From: Spirodela intermedia
Taxonomy: Eukaryota; Streptophyta; Magnoliopsida; Alismatales; Araceae
Direction: 5' to 3'
NCBI GenBank assembly: GCA_902729315.2
Contig: LR746280.1
Span: forward strand, 2,352,501 to 2,416,500
Length of the DNA stretch: 64,000 bases
Both the position numbers and the translations under genes were made by a program. Shown here piece after piece: positions 12,789-23,220 of this stretch (its first letter is position 1; each line of letters starts with the position of its first letter). Under the pieces are notes generated by a model. That model ran no database searches and was not told the DNA's origin. It was given only the letters and a program-made list of their open reading frames with translations.

Positions 12789-13569
12789 CTCATCACCCGC
12801 AGCTTTGCACCAAACTCTTGGAAATAAAATCTAACCAAATCTCTTCCGATTCCTCCTGTGTGCATCAATTCTTCATCAAATCGATCCGAAATTCTGACCC
12901 ATTATTGTTGAATCCCCCCTCCCCACCTGCAGGCCTTGCGGCTCCAGTTCTCAATCCGACCACCCTACGCGCCGCATCTCCTGAGGTCTACACTCTAACA
13001 TTTATTGTACCTTCTTTCCTGTTGTTCTCCGCAGAAAAAAAAAAAAAAAAACTTGATGGGGTTCCAAGTTCTAAATTTTTGCCTGCGAAGCCTGTCTGTT
13101 GCCTCTGTACCTATTCTCCAGATGGGGTTCTTGCTTGCCAGATTTATAGGTTAAACAGGATGAACCATCTTCCTCCGCCTTCTACTATCTCCTCATGGGG
13201 GAGGAAGAACTAGAGAGAGGGGCCCTTGGAGGTGCGAAGTCAACCCTCAGCCCTCTTCTGCTTTCCTGTATTTTTTTTCCCGAATGTCAACGCCGCATCT
13301 CTGTCTGTCTGATTTTAGATGTTTGCTTGTCTTCTTTTCTTGGTAGGCGTGTACATTTTTCACCCATAATGCAGATTTTTTTTTATTGATTTTATTCCGA
13401 TGATGGTGGAGTTGGAAATCTTCTCTCGAAAGGGGAGAGAGAAAGAAAATTATACCGAAGAGAGAGAAAGATGAAAATAGAAGTTAAAAAAAAAGGATGA
13501 TTTTGTGGGGAAGAAAAGAAGAGAATGAAGAAGGGACGGAAGAAATGGCTTGGACTGATTCTCTCTATC
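12789..13569. other. Intergenic spacer between two minisatellites
   Basis: No gene recognised. A poly-A run lies near 13035-13050 and GA-rich stretches near 13430-13470. Open frames are short and lack family resemblance. Confidence 0.5.
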
Positions 13570-13940
13570 TCGCTCTCGTTCATGCCCTTTTAGGAAGTAA
13601 ACCCACAAGAATAGTTCATTGGATTTTTTCAATTCATTCTCTAAACTCTCTCTCTCTCTCTCTCTCTCTCTCATGCCCTTCCAAGAAATAAACTCTGTAC
13701 AATAGTTAGGTGGCTTTTTTCAATTCATCTGTCTCTGTCTCTGTTTCTCTAATGCCGTTTTAAGAATATAGTTCCTTGCCGTTTTTCAATGCATTCCCTA
13801 AAGTCTCCTCTCTGTCTGTCTCTCTCTCTCTAATGCTGTTTTAAGAATGTATTAGTCTCTTCTCTCTTTCTCTCTCATTCCCTATTAAGAAGTAAACTCC
13901 GGTTGAATATAGTTCCTATGCTATTTTTCAATGCAGTATC

Positions 13941-13983
<43 letters not shown>

Positions 13984-14228
13984 AATACTGTTATAAGAAG
14001 AAACCCTCCCGTAGAATATAGTTCCTTTGATTTTTTGATTGCATTCCCCTAAAGTCTCTTCTCTCCCTCTCTCAAGTCCTTTTAAGAAGAAAACCCGGTA
14101 GACTATAGTACCTAGGCCATTTTTCAATGCATTATCTAAACTCTCTCTCTCCCCCCTGTCCCTCTCCCTCTCATGTCCTAAGAAATAAACCCTGTCGAAC
14201 AGTTTGCTGGCATTTTTCAATTCATCCC

Positions 14229-14266
<38 letters not shown>

Positions 14267-14341
14267 TATCTCATGCCATTTTAAGACGAAAACCCTGGTA
14301 GAATATAGTCCCTTGGCTATTTATTAATGCATTATCTAAAG

Positions 14342-14399
<58 letters not shown>

Positions 14400-14500
14400 T
14401 CAATTTGAAGAAGAAAACCCCGTAGGCCACAGATCCTTGGTTTTTCTTAATGCATTCTCCAAAAGTATTTCTCTCTCTCTCTCTCTGAATTAATAATTGG
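13570..14500 (+). repeat. CT-tract minisatellite, about ten units
   Basis: Tandem units of about 75-125 bp: a CT run, then CATGCCNTTTTAAGAAG-like sequence, AAACCC, GTAGAATATAGTTCCTTGG, TTTTTCAATGCATTCTCTAAA. CT runs stand near 13647-13671, 13948-13981, 14238-14260 and 14347-14394. The body is not the reverse complement of the 12.2-12.8 kb unit, so this is an independent array of similar architecture. Confidence 0.88.
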
Positions 14501-15847
14501 AATCAATTAAACATAGGTCAAGTTTTTCTACGTTCAATTAACCTCTCTCTCTCCCTCTCTCTCACTAGACGTGCATGTATGAAAATTTATCTGATGGACG
14601 GCAGAGTGCGCGGTGGGTCCTGCTGAGCCGGTGGACCTTCACTTCCAAAAGGGACTGAACTGTCACCACGGCACGGTGGGCCCCACTCGGGGGAAGACAC
14701 CACTAGAGCGAGTGAGGCCCACTCGGGGGAGAGGTGGGACCGCCGCCATTCCTTTTGCGGTCCCGGTTTCTGACCTCGTTAGTCAACGTCACACGACGTG
14801 TCGCCATCCTCGCCGTGGGCCTCTCTTCCGCCCCTCTCCCACGTGCCCATCCGATCTGCTCGTCAAATCACTCCCATAATTTAGAGAGAGAGAGAGAGAG
14901 AGAGAGGGAGAAAGATATATGTACCGCCGCTGCTGTCTCTACGACTGACAAGCATTGACCTTGATGAGAGGTCAGCACTCCAAGGAAAGAAGCAAGGAGG
15001 TGGTAAACTAGAGAGCAAGGGGATGTGAAGAGTCGGCGGCGCGGCGGGCGGGAATAAAGGATGGGCGGCTGTCCCCACCAGATCTTCTCCCCTTCAACTT
15101 GGATGGTTCGAAGCTCCGGTAATGGCGGGGCATCTCAGTGAAGGCCATTAGGGTTTTAAAACTCCCTTATAGGGTTAGCGTCTTGCCATCGAGAAAAGCA
15201 AAAGCAGGCACCCCATCCCGAGGAAGCAGAGAGAGAAAGAGAGGATGAGGGGACCCGAGGGGAAAGCCGAGGTGAAGCTTTCTCTCTCTCGCTGTCTCTC
15301 GCTCTGACTTCTCTCTCCTCCTGCAACTGAGGTGGGGAAGACGGGGACCGCCCCTGGCGGAACCTCTCGGGGTTGGCTGGCGTTCTTGACGAAGAGTCCG
15401 GCGGCGTAAGCGGGGAGAAGCAAGCTGCTGCTGCTTCCGCCGCCGGGTACTGGAAGACAGGGAGCGAGAGAGAGAGAGAAACCCGAGGAAAAGGAAGAGA
15501 GAGAGAGAGAGACCTGAGGGGTCTGCACGTAAGGCAGCAGAGAGGGAGAGAGAAAGAGAGAAACTTGATGGGCCTGCACGCAGAGTAGAGAGAGAGGGAG
15601 AGAGAGAAACCTGAGGCTCTGCACACAGACTAGCAGAGAGAGAGAGAGAATAGAAAATACGAGGTACGGAAAAGCTTGAGTGAGTGGGGGGTGGGGGGGC
15701 GGGGGCGGCGAGTGGGAGAAACACGGTTCTAGTCCCCAGCGGGGGACCTCCCCGGCGCTGCTCTACACAACCGTCGTCATCAGCCTCCTCTCCATCTCTG
15801 TCAATCTCGTCGCCTTCAACGGATCCTCTCCGGCGAGAGAAACCCAG
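14501..15847 (+). promoter_or_regulatory. Upstream region of the TAA/TAR gene, GC-rich with GA runs
   Basis: The sequence becomes GC-rich from about 14590 and carries GA microsatellites (14884-14907 and several between 15465 and 15650). A CACGTG G-box core lies near 14840 and TGTCTC-type (auxin-response-like) hexamers near 14934 and 15292. These short motifs occur often by chance. Open frames on both strands here are low-complexity Ser/Leu or Glu/Arg translations of the GA runs, not genes. Confidence 0.4.
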
Positions 15848-18843
15848 ATGGGAGAGGCCTCGCCGGAGCTTCCTTCCCCCCCTCCCCCCTTCTCCAGCGA
15901 CGGCGACGGCAACTCTGTTCCCATAAATCTCGAACAGTAAGCTCTTCTTCATCTTCTTCCTCCTCCTCCTCCTCCTCCTCCTCCTCCTCCTCCTCCTCCT
16001 CAGGCTTCTGTGATGTGTTTATCTTCTGCGGCAGGGGGGATCCCACTATGTTTGAGGAGTACTGGAGGAGCATCGCCGGCGATGCCGCCGTTGTCATCCC
16101 GGCGTGGCAGGGGATGAGCTACTTGTCCTCCGGCGCCGGCGTGTGCTGGTTCATGGAGCCGAAGCTGGCGGAGGAGATCGTCCGCCTGCACAAGCTGGTC
16201 GGAAACGCGAGAACCGCCGGCTGGCACATCGTCGTCGGGGTCGGCTCTACGCAGCTCTTCCAGGCGGCGCTGTTCGCCCTCTCGCCGCCGGACGCCGGCG
16301 AGCCCATCAACGTCGTCTCGGCGGCGCCGTACTACTCGGTAATCCTTCCCTCGAATTCTCCTCTCTCTTCTTCTTCTTCTGCTTCTTCTTCTTCTTCTTC
16401 TTCTTCTTCTTCTTCTTCTTCTTCTTCTTCTTCTTCTTCTTCTTCTTCTTCCTCCTGCTGCTAGAACCAGCAGACTCATCATCCTCAGCAGGAACCGTCG
16501 CAGTCTGATCGCCATTATCTGTCTTCCCCAACCTTTGATGCTTTCTAGACTTGGTTGAAGATCATGGGTCCCTCCGATCTGGGGAAAACAAAATTTCCTT
16601 TTTTTGAAGGATTTAATCCTAGCTATTCTATAATTTATCTGTATCACCCGGTGGGCGACCTTCCATGATATTAACATAATCTCTCTGCATTTACTAAACT
16701 TGATTGAAGATCATGGATCCCTCCGATTTGGGGAAAGCAAAATTTCCTTTTTATTGCAGGATTTAATCCGATCTATTCTATAATTGTTCTGTATCATCCA
16801 TGATAATCGTATCATCCATCTGCAGTCACTAAAATTGGTTGGAGATCATGGGTCCCTCCAATCCGGGACAAAAAAAAAATCCCATTTTTTTCCAAGGATT
16901 TAATCCGAGCAATTCTATCGATTTACTAACATTCTGCAAATCAATAATCTTTATGAATCATCAAGTGGGCAACCATCCATGATAGTCATAAAATCACTCT
17001 GCAGTATTATCCGGCAGTAGTGGAATATCTTCGATCGGGGCTGTACAGGTGGGCCGGCGATGCCCGAGCCTTCCGTGGGGATGCTCCCTATATCGAGGTC
17101 GTCTGCACCCCAAACAATCCAGATGGGTTTCTTAATCGAGCTGTTCTTAGGGAAGAGAAGGGCCGAGTAATCAACGACCTTGCGTACTATTGGCCGCAGT
17201 ACACCGCCATCACCTACGAGGCCGACCATGAGATCATGCTCTTCACCTTCTCCAAGCTCACCGGCCATGCCGGAACCCGCATCGGGTAACTCTAGCCCTT
17301 CTCTCCTTCAGTCAAGATCTTGAGAAAAGCTGCCATCTTTTCCTTCATCTTACGGGTATTTTATTCATGATTCTTGATTCTTGACTGGTTCATTGGATTG
17401 GATTTTTCGAGGCCACCATCATCTTCTTTCTGGCCCTGAAAATTATGTCCATTTTCTACCACTAATTTGATCGGTTTCGAAGAAAAATTGCTTCATATTT
17501 CCTCTTTTATGCATGATTGTTCTTGACTGGTTCATTGGATTGGATTTTTAGAGGCCACCATCATCTTCTCTCGGGCCATGCAAATTATGTCCATTTTCTA
17601 CCAGTAATTTGATCGGTTTCGAAGAAAATTGTTTCATATTTTCCTCTTTTATGCATGATTGTTCTTGACTGGTTCAGTGGATTGGATTTTTAAAGGCCAC
17701 CATCGTCTTCTGGCCATGCAAACTGTCTATTTTCTACCAGTAATTTGATCGATTTCCAAGAAGATTGCTTCATCTTTACCTATTTTACATATGATTGTTC
17801 TTGACTGATTCATTGGATTGGATTCTTAGATGCCTCCATCATCTTTTTTTTCCGGTCATAATCTGTCTATTTTCTACCGTAATTTGATCGGTTTCCAAGA
17901 ACATTGCTTCATCTTTACCTATTTTACGCATGATTGTTCTTCACTGGTTCATTGGGATCTGTTCCCAAGATCTGCCTTCATCTTACCTATCTAAGCACGT
18001 TGACCTGCATGTAATCTCATCTGGTCTGTGTCGATTCCGTGTGTTGTGGAGAAGCAGGTGGGCGCTGGTGAAGGACGAAGACGTTGCGAGGAAGATGACC
18101 AAGTTCATAGAACTTAACACCATCGGCGTGTCCAAGGATTCTCAGCTCCGAGCCGCCAAGATAATGGGCACCATATCTGACAGCTATGAAGCTGCGAGCC
18201 CGCCGCCAGTGGAGGAGAGGTTCTTCAGCTACAGCCGCTGCGTCATGGCGGCGAGGTGGCGGCGGCTCCGGCAGGCCGTCGAGAGCGCCTCCTCCTTCAG
18301 CCTACCAGAATTCCCATCACCCCTCTGTCGGTTCTCCGGTGAAAAGTCAGGGCTTCATCCGGGTAAGTCAACTGATATTATTTTTTTATAATCTTAATAT
18401 TTCCTTTTTAGGAAATTAAAATTTTTAGGCCTTCGATCTGATCTCCCCCAGATTTATATATAGAGTTGATTTTTTTCTATTTATTTCATCCGAGATATTT
18501 TTCTCCATTGGGACGAGCTGCTTCAAGTTTCTTAGCGCTTGTCATGAAAGTCCTCCTAAAATCATCAGATCGCATAATCCCCCTGAATTTTATTTAATTC
18601 CCATGTTGTTATACTTCTCTGATTTTCCTGCAACTTACGTTCATAATTGTGTCCCCAGCTTTCGCGTGGCTGAAATGTGAGAGAGAGGATGCAGAAGACT
18701 GCGAGAGCTTCCTCAAGAGCCTCGGGATCCGCACGAGGGGCGGCGCGCATTTCGGCGCTGACCGGAGGTACGTGAGGGTCAGCATGTTGGCGAGGGACGA
18801 GATGTTTGACTTCCTGATAAAGACAATCCTGTCCGTCGGATGA
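15848..18843 (+). CDS. L-tryptophan:pyruvate aminotransferase (TAA1/TAR family)
   Basis: Five exons keep phase: 15848-15936, 16035-16338, 17005-17285, 18058-18362, 18659-18843, giving 387 residues, close to TAA1 (391). The family converts tryptophan to indole-3-pyruvate, the first step of the main auxin route, using PLP. Family features: [10 protein letters not shown] near residue 30, [15 protein letters not shown] (cofactor phosphate region), SPNNPDG-like [16 protein letters not shown], and [18 protein letters not shown], whose lysine is the expected Schiff-base residue, then [12 protein letters not shown] and a C-terminal [11 protein letters not shown]. The ATG at 15848 gives the same spacing to GDPT as TAA1. 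The frame continues upstream without an ATG and encodes a hydrophobic stretch like the membrane anchor of TAR2-type proteins. Introns 1-3 carry microsatellites or minisatellites. Confidence 0.92.
15958..16001 (+). repeat. (TCC)n microsatellite in TAA/TAR intron 1
   Basis: About 15 uninterrupted TCC units close to the 3' end of the 98-bp first intron. They supply an unusually long polypyrimidine tract before the acceptor at 16034. Confidence 0.95.
16366..16450 (+). repeat. (TTC)n microsatellite in TAA/TAR intron 2
   Basis: Roughly 28 TTC units with one or two interruptions, starting about 27 bp after the 5' splice site at 16339. It produces spurious poly-Ser, poly-Lys, poly-Arg and poly-Phe open frames on the two strands. 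Confidence 0.95.
16541..17003 (+). repeat. Three tandem copies in TAA/TAR intron 2, each with an acceptor-like end
   Basis: Units start near 16541, 16690 and 16826 with ACTTGGTTGAAGATCATGG-like sequence followed by TCCCTCCGATC, GGGGAAA, AAATTTCC, GGATTTAATCC and TTCTATAATT. Each ends with CCATGATA...ATC...CTGCA. The last copy's CTGCAG is the real exon-3 acceptor (AG 17003-17004). The second copy also ends CTGCAG (16821-16825); the first has CTGCAT. Confidence 0.9.
17375..17990 (+). repeat. Minisatellite of about 140 bp in TAA/TAR intron 3
   Basis: Copies begin near 17381, 17521, 17663, 17800 and (partial) 17938 with TTGACTGGTTCATTGGATTG. They continue with GAGGCCACCATCATCTTCT, CCATTTTCTACCAGTAATTT, GATCGGTTTCGAAGAAAAT and TTTTATGCATGATTGTT. 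Together they make up most of the 772-bp intron. Confidence 0.92.
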
Positions 18844-19590
18844 TTTCCTTCCTCTTTCATCCGCCGCCGCAATATTTTTTTGGGTCTCATCCGTCGGAGC
18901 TTCCAAGGTTCCCGCGTTGACCTTCGATTGTGAGGAACTCCGATGGTGGGTGGATGTTGGGAGCTTTCACTTCTCTTTTTCCTTTTTTTAGCCGATTAAA
19001 TATCGGCTTCATTCTGCCGCCAATTGATGTGGATTTATCCCTCCTGTTGACCCGACGCGAACAAGTGTCATGGCTCTGGTCCTTCGGCCAAAGTCAACTT
19101 CGTTTAGGTCAACTCCTTTATCCCCCTTTTTTTTATATCCTTCAGCTCAGGTTATCCTAACGGTGATAATTAACTATGGTTGAAGGTTATCCTAATTTCT
19201 TTTATCTGATCCTTGTGGGCCCCACTCCCTCATTCGATCTTGAATGACATGTTGTGGGCCCCACCTGCGCGGGGCCACCATGGCATGTTGCTGACGTCAT
19301 CTGTGCTCCTCAATCCACAGATATTGTGAGGTCAGACAGATGAGAGATGGAAAGCATGTGGGAGCCGCCGTCCGTGGAGGTCCCTCATTGGTCAACTTTG
19401 TCAGGTAAATGTGGACAAAAGGCTTCCAATCAGACGTTCGCACGTTGCGCGCATCCTACGTGGGCTAGTCAGTTGCCTCATTCCGCGCCGCGTGGCAATC
19501 CATTTAAATACCTCTATAAGCCCTTCGGATAGGCACATCTCACTGAGGGTCCTCTTTCTCGTGGAAGTCGTCGTGGTGGGAAGGAGAGAC
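18844..19590 (+). promoter_or_regulatory. Intergenic spacer and formate dehydrogenase promoter region
   Basis: 747 bp with no gene. Several TTGAC/GTCAA (W-box core) occurrences lie near 18913, 19048, 19093, 19107 and 19391. A TTTAAATA plus CTATAAG stretch at 19503-19520 is about 75-90 bp before the ATG, a plausible TATA position. No cis element is proven. Confidence 0.45.
19503..19520 (+). promoter_or_regulatory. TATA-like element of formate dehydrogenase
   Basis: TTTAAATACCTCTATAAG lies 71-88 bp upstream of the ATG at 19591, leaving room for a short 5' UTR. Position and composition fit a plant core promoter. Confidence 0.5.
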
Positions 19591-20954
19591 ATGGCGATGA
19601 GGAGAGCACTCGGGAAGGCGAGGGGAGCTCTGGGATCTGGTTATCCGGCGAGCTACCTCTCGCGGCAGCTCCACGTATGTGATTGATTCATGCCATTGGT
19701 TTTTTCTCCTGTGTTTGATTTCGTTATCGGTTGTCTGCCGCCATGGATGATGATTTCCCTTCGATTTAGCTGTTGTTCTTCCTTCCCGCTTTCTCTTAGG
19801 GTTGGCTTCCTTCCGATGGCATGAGTGAGTGCCGTCCTGTCTGAGAATCACTCTTGGAAGATGGCACGCTTTCGTTGTCCGATCTGTGTGGTCCGGTGAT
19901 GGCAAATTTTCGCTTCCACTTTTTTGAATCTTAGGAGCCGATCCTCAACTGCAGCGGTTCTCGATCCCGATTTGACGTGTTTCGATGCCGTCCTGATCTC
20001 CTGGAATAGCTCGATTTTGATTAGCCTGGTGAATAATTACGAAGCGCTTGATCCGATCCGCTCCGCATTTTCTCCCAAGGAGATATAGTACTGGTTGTTG
20101 TGGAGGTAGTTTGATTCCTTGCCTTCGCAGGCCACTCCCGGGAGCAAGAAGATCGTCGGTGTGTTCTACAAGGCCAATGAGTACGCATCGATGAACCCTA
20201 ACTTTCTCGGATGTGCCGAACGGAGCTTGGGGATAAGGGAATGGTTGGAATCGCAAGGTCATCAGTACATCGTCACTGATGACAAGGAAGGCCCTAACTG
20301 TGGTCGGTTAAGTGTTCCAACGCACCTAGGTTTTTCTCGACCTTCGTCTTCCTCTCTGATCCACACTCTCTGATGATCCCTTCCGAGCAGAGCTTGAGAA
20401 GCACATCTCAGATATGCACGTCCTGATTACGACGCCATTCCACCCGGCCTACGTCACGGCGGAGAGGATCAAGATGGCGAAGAACCTGCAGCTGCTCCTC
20501 ACCGCCGGGATCGGATCGGATCACATCGATCTGAGGGCAGCGGCGGCCGCCGGACTGACGGTGGCGGAGGTCACTGGCAGCAATGTGGTATCTGTTGCAG
20601 AGGACGAGGTCATGAGGATCCTCCTCCTGGTCCGCAACTTCGTCCCCGGATACCAGCAGATCGTCAAGGGGGAGTGGAACGTCTCCGGGATCGCTCATAG
20701 AGCCTACGATCTGGAAGGAAAGACGGTCGGTACTGTAGGCGCCGGCCGCATTGGGAAGCTTCTGCTCCAGCGATTGAAGCCTTTCGGCTGCAACCTCCTC
20801 TACCATGACCGGTTGAAGATGGAGCCCGATTTGGAGGCGGCGACGGGGGCCAAGTTTGAGCCAGACCTCGACGCCATGCTCCCCAAATGCGACGTCGTCG
20901 TCGTCAACACTCCCCTCACTGAGAAAACCAGGTAACTCCTCCCCAACCAGATCC

Positions 20955-20985
<31 letters not shown>

Positions 20986-21779
20986 AGCTACCATGGTTCT
21001 GCAGGTTGAATTCGATTTGCAGGGTTTTGCAGGGTTTTTAGAGATGTATGCGATTTGATTTGACAGGCAAACGCCAGAAAAATCAAGTGAGAGTTGGAGT
21101 TGACTCGCCTAATTTGTGGGCGTGGAATCAAGAACTGGCTGATCTTCTTGCACCTGCTGACTAATCTTTCCCCTGCGTACCAGGGGATTGTTCGACAAGG
21201 AGAGAATCGCCAAGATGAAGAAGGGGGTTCTCATCGTCAACAACGCCCGAGGAGCGATCATGGACACTCAGGCTGTTGCAGACGCTTGCGTCAGCGGACA
21301 CATCGCAGGTCAATCCTCCTCTCCCCTCCCCTCCCCTCCCCTCCCCTCACCGCCGCCGGCTCACCGCCGCCGGCCGGAACCAGCAGCAATCGGTCGACAT
21401 CTGACTGGAGATGGCGGCGCCCGCAGGTTACAGTGGAGACGTGTGGAACCCGCAGCCAGCTCCCAAGGACCACCCATGGAGGTACATGCCCAACCACGCC
21501 ATGACCCCCCACATCTCCGGAACCACCATTGACGCTCAGGTAAGTCTCCTCCTCCCTCCCTCTCCTCTATCTATCTCACCACCTTCATCGAAAGATATGT
21601 CCGGTAAGCAATGAACTGCTGCTGCTACTGCTGCTCATTTTTCCGCTGGAATTGGAATGGAGCAGGTGAGGTATTCTGCGGGAGTGAAGGAGATGCTGGA
21701 CTGCTACTTCAAGGGGAAGGACTTCCTCCCCCAGAACTACATCGTGAAGGAAGGCCAGCTGGCTCCCCAGTACCTCTGA
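19591..21779 (+). CDS. FDH: NAD-dependent formate dehydrogenase, mitochondrial
   Basis: Six exons keep phase: 19591-19674, 20131-20302, 20391-20931, 21184-21308, 21427-21539, 21666-21779, giving 382 residues (Arabidopsis FDH has 384). It oxidises formate to CO2 with NAD in mitochondria and is stress-responsive in plants. Exon 1 encodes a short Arg/Ser/Ala-rich leader ([17 protein letters not shown]...) typical of a mitochondrial presequence. Core motifs: [25 protein letters not shown] (substrate-binding Asn region), the Rossmann fingerprint [21 protein letters not shown] with the catalytic-site Arg, [11 protein letters not shown], and [13 protein letters not shown] with the catalytic His. All key residues are present, so it looks functional. 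The only unusual feature is a GA run in the third intron (20960-20985). Confidence 0.97.
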
Positions 21780-21811
21780 GCAGCGGGGTTGGGGAGAGAG
21801 AACCTCATCAG

Positions 21812-21817
21812 AATAAA
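21812..21817 (+). terminator. Candidate polyadenylation signal of formate dehydrogenase
   Basis: AATAAA lies 33 bp after the stop codon. It is close to the stop but otherwise canonical. Confidence 0.4.
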
Positions 21818-21904
21818 GCGGCATGTTTCGTCGTCCTCTCTCTCTCTCCTGTTAGCGTTTCCTCTTCAGGAAGAAGAAGACCACCCAGCTTCTATACTAG
21901 AATA

Positions 21905-21907
<3 letters not shown>

Positions 21908-21963
<56 letters not shown>
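21908..21963 (+). repeat. (CT)n microsatellite downstream of formate dehydrogenase
   Basis: About 28 uninterrupted CT units, 130 bp beyond the stop, probably in or just past the 3' UTR. Confidence 0.95.
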
Positions 21964-21969
<6 letters not shown>

Positions 21970-22204
21970 GATCATTGATGGGGCCCTTTTGAATACAAAC
22001 AGAAAAGGAGGGTAGGTTCTATTCATTACAGTAAAATAAATGGAATCCCCATAAATTAAAAAAATGAAGCGTGAGAGGGAGGAAATTTTAGTGGTACGGT
22101 TTGTTAGGAAAGATTGGGAGGATGAGGGGATCGACGTGAGTGGAAGGTGGCTTTGGCACTTTGGCACCTTAGAATATATCGTTGGTTTTTTTTTAATAAA
22201 AAAA

Positions 22205-22738
22205 TTGTTAATATGAATCAATGCTTACCAAATTTATTTTCATTCTAACTATCTTATACACATTCATGAAATTTTCCATATTAAATGTATTAATTATGGA
22301 GATGGGCATGGTAGCTCATGAATATGGGACAAAGATTAGTAACCAGGCTTTGATTAGATAGATGACAAAAGATCATTCTATTTTCTAGTTGGTGAATCAA
22401 ACATGGAACGACATAAAAATGCTTTTCTAAGTATTTAATTACTCTTAAAGTGGGTATATACGTATCTTTTAAAAAAAAATAAAATTTAATATGAATTAAT
22501 GCTTACCAAAGTTATTTGCATTCTAATTATCTCATACACATTCAAGGCATTTTCCATATTAAATGTATTAATTATGGAGATGGGCATGGTAACTCATGAA
22601 TGTGGGACAAAGATTAGTACATAGACTTTGATTAGATCAATAACAAAATATCGTTTTTTTTTCTGGTTGGTGCATCAAACATGGAGAGACATAAACATGT
22701 TTTTTTAAAGTATTTAATTACTCCTATAATTGGGTATC
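22205..22738 (+). repeat. Two-copy tandem duplication, period about 285 bp
   Basis: Copy 1 (about 22205-22466) and copy 2 (about 22488-22738) share long blocks, e.g. AATGCTTACCAAA, CATATTAAATGTATTAATTA, TGGAGATGGGCATGGTA, GGGACAAAGATTAGTA and AAGTATTTAATTACTC. Similarity is roughly 85-90% by eye. No terminal inverted repeats or coding potential were seen. Confidence 0.9.
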
Positions 22739-23182
22739 TTTATCTCTACTCATTGTTCTTGAGAATAGACACTTACATGTGTGTTTACATTTTAAATCCA
22801 TGTATAAATAAATAAATAAATAAATATACATGCAACAAATCTTATACCAAGATAAATGCAATTATGGATTAAAAAATTATTCAACGCATTAAAAGGGTTA
22901 GATGAATGTGAACACGTAAGTTAGTAATAATATATATGTGGGATAAAATAAGAAGGGAAATTAAAAGACAACATCATCCAACTAAGAATGTAAAATAATA
23001 TATATATTTATATATATTTGATTTTTTTTAATCACGTTAGTTGATATCGTTTTACTTAATTTTTATGCCGAATATGTACCTGCCAAGCATTTACACTTTA
23101 ATCCACGTATATGTTATTTTTCCCTACTTGCTAACATCAGTAGGTAAATAAGCAATGATAGGAAATAATAAAGTTCCGGAAT

Positions 23183-23183
<1 letters not shown>

Positions 23184-23216
<33 letters not shown>
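23184..23216 (+). repeat. (AT)n microsatellite
   Basis: Uninterrupted AT run of about 16 units in intergenic DNA. Confidence 0.95.

Positions 23217-23220
<4 letters not shown>

Noticed and set aside
12550-12834. 94-codon frame with a repeated VQSI..CP motif
   Set aside because: It is simply the GA minisatellite read in one frame.
12151-14500. CRISPR-like regular repeats
   Set aside because: The genome is clearly a plant nuclear genome. Units are contiguous tandem copies with dinucleotide runs, not short identical repeats with unique spacers, and no cas genes are present.
15680-15847. Start of the TAA/TAR protein at a GTG at 15680
   Set aside because: Nuclear plant genes rarely start at GTG. 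The ATG at 15848 gives a TAA1-like N-terminal length. The upstream stretch is reported as a finding instead.
15156-15952. Minus-strand frames of 149-261 codons rich in Ser/Leu
   Set aside because: Composition follows the GA microsatellites upstream of the TAA/TAR gene, several overlapping frames are equally open, and they overlap the real exon 1 in antisense.
16000-16677. Open frames of poly-Arg, poly-Lys, poly-Ser and poly-Phe on both strands
   Set aside because: All are translations of the (TTC)n and (TCC)n microsatellites in TAA/TAR introns. They cross proven exon/intron borders and have no other sequence character.
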